From: CAZGSN01 sp964371655
Lineage (GTDB): Bacteria; Desulfobacterota; Binatia; HRBIN30
Direction: 5' to 3'
Length of the DNA: 64,000 nt
Assembly: GCA_964371655.1 (NCBI GenBank)
Contig: CAYJOD010000027.1
Coordinates: 1 to 64,000 of the forward strand
Shown here: positions 9,172-16,682 of the stretch, piece by piece
Layout of the letters: each line of letters starts with the position of its first letter
Numbering within the stretch: the stretch's first letter is position 1
Program-made: the position numbers and the translations under genes
The notes under the pieces: model-generated
The model's input: only the letters and a program-made list of their open reading frames with translations
What the model was told of the DNA's origin: nothing
Database searches by the model: none

Positions 9172-9702
9172 ATGGACACATCCTTGCCATCGAGGTCGCG
9201 ACCGGTTCCGCTGCTGCAGAGGCTCCTACCCGCGCTGCGTCTGGACCCCGCCTTATACAACGAGGTAGCAACCGATTCCTCGACACGTGGGCAAGCTTTC
9301 CTGGTCATCCTCATGGCTGGCATTCTGAACGGCTTTACCTTGAGCGAGCGTTTCGGCCAGCTCGCCATTTGGGGCGGTGTGCTTGCGGCTTTGGCAGGAT
9401 GGCTGCTGTGGACGCTCGTGGTTCACGTCGTGGCACGACTGTTCGGCAACCTTCGCGGCACGCGTTCGCTGGCGCGCACCCTCGCCTTCGCCAACGTGCC
9501 GAGCTTCTTTCTGGTACTGGCGGCGTTGCCGGATATCGGCGGGATCATACGCCTGGCCGTCCCGGTGTGGCTCGTCATCACCTCGACCGCCGCCGTCCAG
9601 GCCAGCTACGCGATCACTCGCACGCGCGCCGCCGCCATCACCGCCACCGCCTTCGTCGTCTACATGGCCATCGGCCTGCTGCTCGGGCTCGTCTCTGCCT
9701 GA
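9172..9702 (+). CDS. Yip1-like integral membrane protein
   Basis: A 176-residue protein with about five hydrophobic segments from residue 50 on (FLVILMAGILNGFTL; WGGVLAALAGWLLWTLVVHVV; and others). The tail ends AIGLLLGLVSA. The spacing and the ARLFGNLRGTRSLARTLAFANVP loop resemble the Yip1 domain seen in many bacterial proteins of unknown role. The ATG at 9172 is chosen; the upstream in-frame segment translates low-complexity repeat-like DNA (9065-9125). It is divergent from the UbiB gene. Confidence 0.7.
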   Translation: MDTSLPSRSRPVPLLQRLLPALRLDPALYNEVATDSSTRGQAFLVILMAGILNGFTLSERFGQLAIWGGVLAALAGWLLWTLVVHVVARLFGNLRGTRSLARTLAFANVPSFFLVLAALPDIGGIIRLAVPVWLVITSTAAVQASYAITRTRAAAITATAFVVYMAIGLLLGLVSA

Positions 9703-9798
9703 GAGCTTTCGCCATCCGATGGGTGGCGAAGGCGTGTTGCCGCCATCTGTGTACGCACAGCGTTGTCGAATCAGATCCAATCAGATAGCGTGGCACCG

Positions 9799-10074
9799 AT
9801 GAAGACACTCTCCGTCACCGAGGTCGCGCGTAACTTCCGCGCCGTGCTCGATCGCGTTGAACATCAACAGGAAGAGATCCTTCTCGTCCGCAATCGCCGC
9901 CAGGTCGCGAGGCTTGTACCCGAAGCACCACAGCAAACGGCGATGGAAGTGTTCGGAGACCTGTACCGCACGCTTGACGATCGGGCGGCGACGGCTTTGG
10001 CGGCCCAGGTATCTGCAAACCGCAAGAGCCGCCGCGGCCGGCTTTCGGAGCTGAGGAACCCATGGGCTGGCTGA
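9799..10074 (+). CDS. Phd/YefM-type antitoxin
   Basis: A 91-residue antitoxin. The N-terminus MKTLSVTEVARNFRAVLDRV is the DNA-binding Phd/YefM fold, and the C-terminal half is charged and likely binds the toxin. It overlaps the downstream PIN-domain gene by 13 bases, the usual antitoxin-toxin order. Autoregulation of the promoter upstream of 9799 is expected but no operator was identified. Confidence 0.85.
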   Translation: MKTLSVTEVARNFRAVLDRVEHQQEEILLVRNRRQVARLVPEAPQQTAMEVFGDLYRTLDDRAATALAAQVSANRKSRRGRLSELRNPWAG

Positions 10075-10475
10075 TTGACACGAGTATTTGGATCGCCGTT
10101 GAGCGCGGGACGCTCGGCGCGGCCGACATTCACGCCGTTACCCGCCAGCAGCCAGTTTACCTATCGCCGGTGAACATCGCTGAAATGCAGTTCGGTGTAG
10201 AGATGCTGCGCCCCGGGCCGCTGAAACAACGGGCCGCGGCAGCGATTCGCCGGCTGCGGCGGAAGTCACAATTGCGGATCACCGTGGAAACAGCGGAGGT
10301 CTTCGGCTCTCTGGCTGCCAAACTGAAGAAGGCCGGGCACGCTGCCGACTTCCGGATCAACGACCTTTGGCTGGCGGCACAGGCAATTCAGCGTGACTGC
10401 AGGTTGCTCACCTCTAACCTTAAGGACTTCGACGACATCCCCGGCTTGAAGGTCGTGGCGATGCCACTGCCGTAA
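10062..10475 (+). CDS. PIN-domain toxin, VapC-like ribonuclease
   Basis: A 137-residue PIN-domain nuclease. The acidic metal-binding residues are visible: Asp in LIDTSIWI (residue 6), Glu in NIAEMQFG, Asp in RINDLWLAAQA and Asp in LTSNLKDFDDIPGL. VapC toxins cut tRNA or rRNA when their antitoxin is lost. It is paired with the overlapping Phd-type antitoxin. Confidence 0.88.
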   Translation: MGWLIDTSIWIAVERGTLGAADIHAVTRQQPVYLSPVNIAEMQFGVEMLRPGPLKQRAAAAIRRLRRKSQLRITVETAEVFGSLAAKLKKAGHAADFRINDLWLAAQAIQRDCRLLTSNLKDFDDIPGLKVVAMPLP

Positions 10476-10862
10476 CGGCTCTCAACCCGAAGCGAACGCC
10501 CCTCGACATCACCTGACCGATTGCCGGAACAGCCAGGGAAGACCACCATGCCGTCATTCTGCGGCGTAGAATGACGGTGACATGGCAACGGCGTGCACGC
10601 GATCGTCGAGCTGAAGGGGCTGGAGCGTATCCTCGTCCACCCAGGCCAACGCCCGCGCGCCGCCACCGATGGCATCGAAATCTGGCCGGTCAGTCATTTT
10701 CTCCGAGCTCTGGATACAAGGCAGCTCTGAGTTCGATTATCCGGGTCTGACCGCGCCGCGGTCGAATCGTACATTCGGTCACAGACGCTCGCCTTCCCAA
10801 GCCCCAAGTCCCCAGCCCCGAGCCCCGGTTCCCAGACGTGGATGGAAAGGGGCTCGGTGGAG
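10476..10862. other. Gap between PIN toxin and TIR protein: hairpin and repeat, no gene
   Basis: No convincing coding region. A perfect 10-base stem with a 7-base loop lies at 10551-10577 (CCGTCATTCT and AGAATGACGG). It could terminate transcription, though it has no T-tract, or it could be a dispersed repeat. At 10796-10835 there is a run of AAGCCCC/GAGCCCC units related to those at 6814-6893 and 62242-62351. The minus strand between about 10590 and 10680 could encode a short gene-like stretch (GGGARALAWVDEDTLQP), but I recognise no family in it. Confidence 0.5.
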
Positions 10863-12344
10863 TTACGGGTCCTGGGCACAGCGAAAACCGATAATGACGT
10901 GGGGGACGACCGGACGCGCGTGGTCACGAATCGCGGAGCGCAGGCTCCATGCATCGTCATCAAACGAGCTCCCACGAACAGTCTTTCTTCCCCGGCTATC
11001 CTCATACTCTGATGCAGTCCACTCCCAGACGTTGCCAGCCATGTCGAGCAAACCGTACGGGGATGCGCCCTTCGGGTAGCTGCCGACCGCGCTCGGTTGT
11101 CCAACTTCGCCACCGAAGTTGGCACGGCTCGCGCTGGGCCTGGTATTACCCCACGGATACCGACGCCCATCCGTCCCGCGCGCGCCCTTCTCCCACTCCC
11201 ATTCGCTGGGCAAACGCAGGCCCGCCCAGTCGCAATACGCATTCGCCTCGCGCCAGTTGATGCCAACGACCGGTTGCTCCCGCTGATTGAACCTCTCGTT
11301 CTTGAAGGCTCTTGGCTCCTCAGCCTTCGTGTCGGCCAGGAATCGCGCGTATTGTTGGTTGGTCACCGGTGTTAGGGCGAGATAGAAATCCTTCACCTCG
11401 ATCTGCCGGAGTGGGTTGTCGCTCTCATCCTTCGCCCCGACCCAGCACGGTCCTCCGGGAATAAGCACCAGCTCGCTGCCATCCCTTGCCCTCCTTCGTA
11501 GAGGCGGAGTCTCAGCCGTAGGTACGAGACAGGACAGGAGATGCTGCATGCCGCCGTCGAAGTCGCGACGAAGATCGATGAAAAGCTTGGCGCGATAGCG
11601 CAGCGGCAGCTGGCGTGCGTCGCCGTCAAGCAGCACGGGAACCACCCGCAAGCGCCCGTCCTCGATCTCGCGCTGCCAGGCGAGGTTGCTCTCCCACTCC
11701 ACCCAGCGCGAATCCAGGGATGCCGGCGTCAGGATCGGAACGAAGAACAAAGCACCCTCGATCCCGCTTTCGATCTGCTTGCTGATCACGCCGCCGGCCT
11801 GCACCCGCTCAACGTCGTGCCACACCTGCAGGCCCGCTGCTTCCAAGCTCTGCCGAATGCGCTTCACCGCTTCGAGATCACGATGGACGTAGCTCAGGAA
11901 TACCGTTGGCTTGGCACTCTGAGCGCCTCCTAGCGGCGCCTGCTGCCACAGGCGCACAGCGAGATCGCGTTCCTGTGCCGACAGCTTGCCCGAACCGAAG
12001 AAGCGCGCCGGCTCGGCGACCAAGAGGCCGGCGGCGCGACGGACCGCATCTGGATTTAGATCGCGCAATACGTCCAACGCCTGCAGCGCGGCGTAGCGCT
12101 GTTTCGGATCCTTGAGCGCCGCCACGAAGGCCGCTTCACCGGGTTGCTTGGCGTCGCGCAGGCACAGAGCCGTATACTCGCTCCGCCCGCCCAGCCTGCC
12201 GGCCTTGACGACGGCCCTCATGAACGCGTCGAAGCGCGACGCCGGGGCCATGGCCAGCAGCAGACGGATGACCTCACGCCACTGCTCCTCGCCAAACTGG
12301 CTGGCCAAGAACTCGAGGTTCGTCGGTGTCTTCGTCGTCTTCAC
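10863..12344 (-). CDS. TIR domain-FGE-fold protein, apparent C-terminal half of a NACHT STAND protein
   Basis: 493 residues. Residues 5-140 are helical and HEAT-like, opening TNLEFLASQFGEEQWREVIRLLL, a stretch that in related proteins directly follows a NACHT domain. Residues 147-275 form a TIR domain (TVFLSYVHRDLE; a candidate catalytic Glu in DSRWVEWE). TIR domains of this kind typically consume NAD or signal. Residues 285-493 are a formylglycine-generating-enzyme/C-type-lectin fold (LIPGGPCWVGA, YPWGN, MAGNVWEWT, RGSSF, IGFRCA). The catalytic cysteines of true FGE are missing after RGSSF, so it is probably a binding module. The GTG start overlaps the upstream stop (GTGA). Confidence 0.85.
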   Translation of the reverse strand: MKTTKTPTNLEFLASQFGEEQWREVIRLLLAMAPASRFDAFMRAVVKAGRLGGRSEYTALCLRDAKQPGEAAFVAALKDPKQRYAALQALDVLRDLNPDAVRRAAGLLVAEPARFFGSGKLSAQERDLAVRLWQQAPLGGAQSAKPTVFLSYVHRDLEAVKRIRQSLEAAGLQVWHDVERVQAGGVISKQIESGIEGALFFVPILTPASLDSRWVEWESNLAWQREIEDGRLRVVPVLLDGDARQLPLRYRAKLFIDLRRDFDGGMQHLLSCLVPTAETPPLRRRARDGSELVLIPGGPCWVGAKDESDNPLRQIEVKDFYLALTPVTNQQYARFLADTKAEEPRAFKNERFNQREQPVVGINWREANAYCDWAGLRLPSEWEWEKGARGTDGRRYPWGNTRPSASRANFGGEVGQPSAVGSYPKGASPYGLLDMAGNVWEWTASEYEDSRGRKTVRGSSFDDDAWSLRSAIRDHARPVVPHVIIGFRCAQDP

Positions 12345-14131
12345 CGCGAGGCTCCGGGCGCAGCATATGAGAACGGCTCGTCGGGCTCGTTGTCGACGTG
12401 CTGGGCAGCGAGGTACTCCTGAAAGGTCAGGTGCTGGAACGCGTACTCGTCTTCATTGATTCCAGTGAAGAGACCAGTCGAACGGTCGCGCAGCACCTCC
12501 AGAAACCGCGTCGGGTTGCGCAGCTCGCCTAGGAGATGCGTTCTTGCCAACGCCGGCGCGATGAGCGGTTCGATCTCGGCGCGCACGGCACTGCGGCGCT
12601 CCGGCTGGCAGTGCATCCAAAAGGCAATGGGGCGCAGGATGGTGCGTCCGAGGTCGGCCGGGATCGGTTCACGATCGGTTTCCTTGTTCCAATGCTCGAG
12701 CAGGATGTTGACGCAATCGTCGTAGAGCTGCACCCGCCGCTCCGGCAGACCTTTGCCGACGCGGTGGACGAAGGCCATGATCACCAGCATCAGGGGCGTG
12801 GCCGCCAGTCGCTGCAGATCCTGGCGCTGCGGATCGTTCAAAGCCTTGAGTAGACTTTGAGTGTACGTCTCCGCCTTGATCGTGTCCGGCTCGATGGTCG
12901 GATACCAACGCCGCAGAAAGCCTTCCATGTCGGCGCTCTCCAGAGACGCCAGGTTGAGGATTCTATGCGGGATGCGCAGCTGCGCCGCCGCCTTGTAGGC
13001 GGCATAGCGTGAGCTCAGGACGATGCGCACGGCTGGGAAGGCGTCGCGCACCTTCTCGACCCAGCGGCCCAAGCGCGCCGTCTGCCTGGCGTCGGCGGCT
13101 TCATCGAGCCCGTCGAGCAACAGCAGGCAGCGTCCGCTGTGCAACGCGTCTTGGAACAAACGCTCAGACAATCCGAGATTGACCTGGGGTGCCTGGCCGG
13201 CAATGACCTTGGCGACACTGGCGGCGCGCGTCTTCAAGCCGGCACAGCGAACGAACACCGGAACCGTGTCGTTAGAGAACTTGAGGTCGGCCTCCGGACG
13301 CGTGAGTCCCACCGCGGCTTCGAGGGCACATAGACCGACGTGCTTCAGCAAGGTCGTTTTGCCGGCTCCGGGCGCGCCGAGGATCACCAGCGGCCCATCC
13401 TTCTCCGGGCGCCAACGCTCCCAGGCCTGCTGAAAGCCCATGCGCCGATCCGGCTCGGCTAAGGCCATCGTTGCTTCGCGCTCACGACTGAACTCCTGGA
13501 CGTAGACCGGCACGTACACCGACTCGACGGCAGGTCGTTGTAGGCTGGCGCTGCTCGGCGGCGTGACGAACGGCGCCAGCTCGATCGCGCGCCGCAGGGC
13601 TTCGAAGTACTCAATCGGAAACGCCGACGCCGGCCGCCGGCTGCTCACGGTCGCACGCAACGGCTGCTCGTTCTCCCAGTTGCGAATCGCTCGACCAACC
13701 CTGGCCGCCAGGTCCTCTGCCGACGTGAAGGTGTCGCGGATACGCTCCTTGCTTACCCGCTGCCGGAACGCGACCTGCTTCTGCCGCACGTTGTCCGCCT
13801 CGATCAGACTCACCGGCAACGCAAAATCGTCGGGCGCGATGAACATGAGTCGCGGCTTGTCGGCGGCGGCGTCGAACTCGCGCTCGGTGTACGACTGCTC
13901 ACTATGCTCGGGGTGGGCGCCGTACACATGTCCGACGATACCGACGAACAGATCGCAGGCCGCTACCTTGGCGCGGCAGAAGTCGTCGGCCTGCCAGTCG
14001 CGCGCGCCGAAGTCCTCCATGCGTATGCAGTGGTAGCCGTCGAGGCCGTGGATGGCGCGATAGACGGCCTCGCGGTGGGCGCTGAGGTCGCGTCCGGTAG
14101 AGCTGAGAAAGACTGTCCGCATGCCCCCCAT
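12341..14131 (-). CDS. DUF4062-NACHT STAND NTPase
   Basis: 596 residues. Residues 4-95 match DUF4062 (MRTVFLSSTGRDLSAHREAV, then CDLFVGIVGHVYG and SYTEREFD), an N-terminal domain common in STAND proteins. Residues 245-450 are a NACHT ATPase with Walker A LGAPGAGKTTLLKH, Walker B CLLLLDGLDEA and sensor RIVLSSRYAAY. The C-terminus has the NACHT-associated FQHLTFQEYLAAQHV and then stops abruptly after about 20 unconserved residues. NACHT proteins of this class are bacterial relatives of NLR immune sensors, several with antiphage activity. The overlapping downstream gene supplies the expected helical, TIR and FGE parts. An alternative start lies at 14122. Confidence 0.88.
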   Translation of the reverse strand: MGGMRTVFLSSTGRDLSAHREAVYRAIHGLDGYHCIRMEDFGARDWQADDFCRAKVAACDLFVGIVGHVYGAHPEHSEQSYTEREFDAAADKPRLMFIAPDDFALPVSLIEADNVRQKQVAFRQRVSKERIRDTFTSAEDLAARVGRAIRNWENEQPLRATVSSRRPASAFPIEYFEALRRAIELAPFVTPPSSASLQRPAVESVYVPVYVQEFSREREATMALAEPDRRMGFQQAWERWRPEKDGPLVILGAPGAGKTTLLKHVGLCALEAAVGLTRPEADLKFSNDTVPVFVRCAGLKTRAASVAKVIAGQAPQVNLGLSERLFQDALHSGRCLLLLDGLDEAADARQTARLGRWVEKVRDAFPAVRIVLSSRYAAYKAAAQLRIPHRILNLASLESADMEGFLRRWYPTIEPDTIKAETYTQSLLKALNDPQRQDLQRLAATPLMLVIMAFVHRVGKGLPERRVQLYDDCVNILLEHWNKETDREPIPADLGRTILRPIAFWMHCQPERRSAVRAEIEPLIAPALARTHLLGELRNPTRFLEVLRDRSTGLFTGINEDEYAFQHLTFQEYLAAQHVDNEPDEPFSYAAPGASR

Positions 14132-14187
14132 GGCGGGCGCAGACTACTGCGGTGCGGCGCAGGGAACAAGAGACTCGCGGAGCATCC

Positions 14188-14248
14188 GGACTGTTGACTG
14201 TTGACTGAAGACTGTCGACTGAAGACTGAAGACTGAAAACTGAAAACT
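14188..14248. repeat. Micro-tandem repeat of GACTGAAGACTGT-type units
   Basis: A run of degenerate 7-8-base units (ACTGTTG, ACTGAAG, ACTGTCG, ACTGAAA) upstream of the NACHT gene. It is related in style to the CAGTGTTCAGTGGTC run at 50871-51019. It is not a CRISPR: there are no spacers. Confidence 0.7.
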
Positions 14249-14367
14249 ACCGGTCGGATCAACCAGACCGGAATCCACGTGAGGGCGCCGTTGCAAACGA
14301 GCCCACGATCAACCGATCGTACTCAAATGCATTGACTCCGAAAACGTCCGGCTCGATGTAGGACGCT

Positions 14368-14580
14368 ATGGATGCGCTCACCCTCTTCGGCCTCTTCGCC
14401 GTCACCGCGATGCTGGTTTGCTACACGCTGGAAGAGCGCAGCCCTTGGTTCATTCTGGCCTTCGCCGTCTCTTGTGCACTGGGCTCGGTCTACGGTTTCC
14501 TGCAAGGAGCATGGCCGTTCGGCCTCGTTGAAGCCGTGTGGTCGGTGGTCGCGGTCCGGCGCTGGTCGCTGCGGCTGTAG
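14368..14580 (+). CDS. Small conserved membrane protein
   Basis: A 70-residue protein with two to three hydrophobic segments (LFGLFAVTAMLVCYTLE; WFILAFAVSCALGSVYGFL; WPFGLVEAVWSVVAV) and a basic end. Short proteins with the same ERSPWFILAFA and GFLQGAWPFGLVE segments occur in many proteobacteria and have no assigned role. It overlaps, on the opposite strand, the run-on end of a broken SDR gene. Confidence 0.75.
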   Translation: MDALTLFGLFAVTAMLVCYTLEERSPWFILAFAVSCALGSVYGFLQGAWPFGLVEAVWSVVAVRRWSLRL

Positions 14581-14613
14581 TTCCGCTCGCTCACAGCGGG
14601 CGCTGGCGCAGGT

Positions 14614-14846
14614 CGACGGCCCCATGCCCATCCCGGGTATCTCCGCGTACGTGGATGATCCCGGTATCACCTGCAGGGCGCGGCCGGCGATGCTGTCGTC
14701 GGTGATCATACTGAGGACCGCGTCGGCGATGTCGTCGGGCTGCAGCATCTTCGCGCCATCGAGCCACGCGGGCCGCTCGCCGGCCGTCGATTGTCGCAGG
14801 AGCGGCGTGTCCACGAGCCCTGGACACACGCAGTTCACGCGGCATG
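14614..14846 (-). pseudogene. Remnant of a short-chain dehydrogenase (C-terminal part only)
   Basis: About 75 residues match the end of an SDR: VNCVCPGLVDTPLL, then QPDDIADAVLSMI and GRALQVIPGSS. The nucleotide-binding Rossmann motif and catalytic YxxxK are absent. Upstream, the homology stops at a low-complexity run (about 14866-14892, ATCTCAAATCTCAGATC). Downstream, the frame runs on without homology into the small membrane gene. It looks like a 5'-deleted gene, probably cut by a repeat-mediated rearrangement. Confidence 0.7.
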
Positions 14847-14971
14847 CCGAGCACCGACAATCTCAAATCTCAGATCTAAAATCCGAAGCCGACCCACCAG
14901 CGATTCGCTGCCCGCGCGAGGAGATCGACAAGCTCTCGCAGTCGCGGCGAACGTCCATCAACCGGCGGTCG

Positions 14972-16225
14972 CTATAGCACCGCCCGCTGCGGATCGGATT
15001 CCTCGGCCACCGGTGGCGTGTAGGCACCCGGGTCGACGACGCCGGCCTGCGGCGCCGACACGTGTCTCATCTCACCGTCCGGATGAACGCGGAACTCGTT
15101 GCCGCTCCACTGCACCTTGTCGCCCAGAAACGCCATGAACCAAATCGCCGACACGAAGAGATCCTTGATCGGCACCACCAGAGCTTGGGTCAAGCTTAGC
15201 GGAGCATGCAGGTAGTGATTCGAGATCACGCCGGCGGTGAGCATGCGGACACCCGTCACGCTTAGAGCAATCGACCACGCCGAGCCGGAGAAGCCGTTAA
15301 GAAGAAGATGCACGATGGACCAGAACACCCCGTGGGTGAGAATTGAGGCGAAGTAGCCGCGCGGACGAACGTTGCGGTACGTCCGTGCCCAACGCAATTG
15401 GTGATCGACCAGGCTCGGCCAGCTGCCGACCGCCAAGACGGTTTCGACGATCATGTCGACGAGGGCCAGGCGGTAGCCGCGCTCGGCCACGCGGTAGCCG
15501 AGGTAGTAGTCGTCGGCGAGGTAGTTGGTCAGAGCGCGAAAGCCGCCGATCTCTTCGAGCACGGATCGGCGCAGGGCCATGGTCGCGCCGAACGCGTAGG
15601 TTGGATTCTCGACGACGCTGGCGACCATAACCTGTGGCACGAAGTCGGTGTTGACGAACAGCGACTCGACGAACGACGGGAAATCCCCGGTGCTCACGGC
15701 GCGGTAGAGGCAGGTCGCGACGCCTACCTTCGGGTCCGCCAACGCCGCCACGATACGCCGCAGGTAGTCGCTGTGCACACGAATGTCGCTGTCGGCGATG
15801 ACCAGAATGTCGTAACGCGACGCCTCGTGCATGTTCTCGAGGTTGCTGATCTTGTAGTTGGTTCCGTGGATGCGGGGATCGATCACCAGATCGGTGGCGA
15901 CATTAGGGTACTGCTCGCCTAGGCGTTGGACGACCTGAACCGCGGGGTCGGCAGCATCGGCGACGCCGAACACAATTTGAAATCTTGGGTAATCCTGACG
16001 GCAAAACGTGGCCAGGTTTTCGAACAGATCGGCGTCCAGTCCCTTCAGCGGCTTCAGAATCGTCACCCCGGGCAGCTCGCGATCGTCACCGCTGCCGGCG
16101 CGCGGCGACGGCACTGCCTTCAAGACACGTCGCGCTCCGACGTAGCTGGTCACATAGAACCACACCGACACCGCCAAGCCGATGCACGTGATCCCCTGGA
16201 GCACGTAAAGGAGCCACTCAAACAT
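14972..16225 (-). CDS. hpnI: GT21-type glycosyltransferase, HpnI-like
   Basis: 417 residues. An N-terminal membrane helix (WLLYVLQGITCIGLAVSVWFYV) precedes a GT2-fold domain (VTILKPLKGLDADLFENL). The GT21 residues are present: ADSDIRV, YLADDYYLG and HQLRWARTYR, the Q/RXXRW motif. Two or three helices follow. Ceramide glucosyltransferases share this architecture. Among bacteria the closest known role is HpnI, which adds GlcNAc to bacteriohopanetetrol in composite hopanoid synthesis. No other hpn gene is in the window, so the hopanoid role is inferred from the family. Confidence 0.82.
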   Translation of the reverse strand: MFEWLLYVLQGITCIGLAVSVWFYVTSYVGARRVLKAVPSPRAGSGDDRELPGVTILKPLKGLDADLFENLATFCRQDYPRFQIVFGVADAADPAVQVVQRLGEQYPNVATDLVIDPRIHGTNYKISNLENMHEASRYDILVIADSDIRVHSDYLRRIVAALADPKVGVATCLYRAVSTGDFPSFVESLFVNTDFVPQVMVASVVENPTYAFGATMALRRSVLEEIGGFRALTNYLADDYYLGYRVAERGYRLALVDMIVETVLAVGSWPSLVDHQLRWARTYRNVRPRGYFASILTHGVFWSIVHLLLNGFSGSAWSIALSVTGVRMLTAGVISNHYLHAPLSLTQALVVPIKDLFVSAIWFMAFLGDKVQWSGNEFRVHPDGEMRHVSAPQAGVVDPGAYTPPVAEESDPQRAVL

Positions 16226-16395
16226 AAAAGCTTACCATGGGGTCAGTTCGCTCATCGAAAAAACCCCGCCGCGATGGCAGGGCATCCCCCTCCGGGGACG
16301 CCGTAGGGTGTATCGTATGCGGGAGGCACGAGTCAACGTGACCCCACGGGCTTCGGATTCCCACCTACACCCGCCTCATCCCGAACAACTCACTT

Positions 16396-16562
16396 GGAAC
16401 CACGGATGGACGCTAATGAACGCGGATAAGACGAATCAGAAACCGGACATCCACGGGTTCAGGCGATGAATTCGCCCCGACACAATTGATACGCTTCGAA
16501 AAGAAGTGTTTCCCTTTCGAATCCGTGTCCATCCGTGTTCATCCGTGTTCATCCGCGGTTCC
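16396..16562. repeat. Dispersed element with CCACGGATG / CATCCGTG terminal inverted repeats
   Basis: About 167 bases. The left end is GGAACCACGGATGGACGC followed by GAACGCGGAT; the right end is ATCCGTGTTCATCCG repeated twice, then CGGTTCC. The ends are imperfect inverted repeats built of tandem GGATGAACAC-like units, with a unique core. It has the size of a MITE, and its interior codes for nothing. It occupies much of the 456-base gap between hpnI and proA; the remainder (16226-16395) shows nothing I recognise. Confidence 0.7.
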
Positions 16563-16682
16563 AATTGAGGTTTTCAGGCTCATGTGAGTCTGACATAACC
16601 TGGGCTCCTCCACGTCTGTCGATCCGATCAAGGCTTGCGCCCCCTTTGCCTGCGCGGCGCGATTCGATATCGTCGCGCCGCC

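Noticed and set aside
10863..11492. Diversity-generating retroelement target in the FGE-fold domain
   Set aside because: No reverse transcriptase, template repeat or accessory gene is present in the window.
14188..14248. Possible CRISPR array
   Set aside because: Units are 7-8 bases and adjoining, with no spacers and no cas genes nearby. The same applies to the other micro-repeat gaps.
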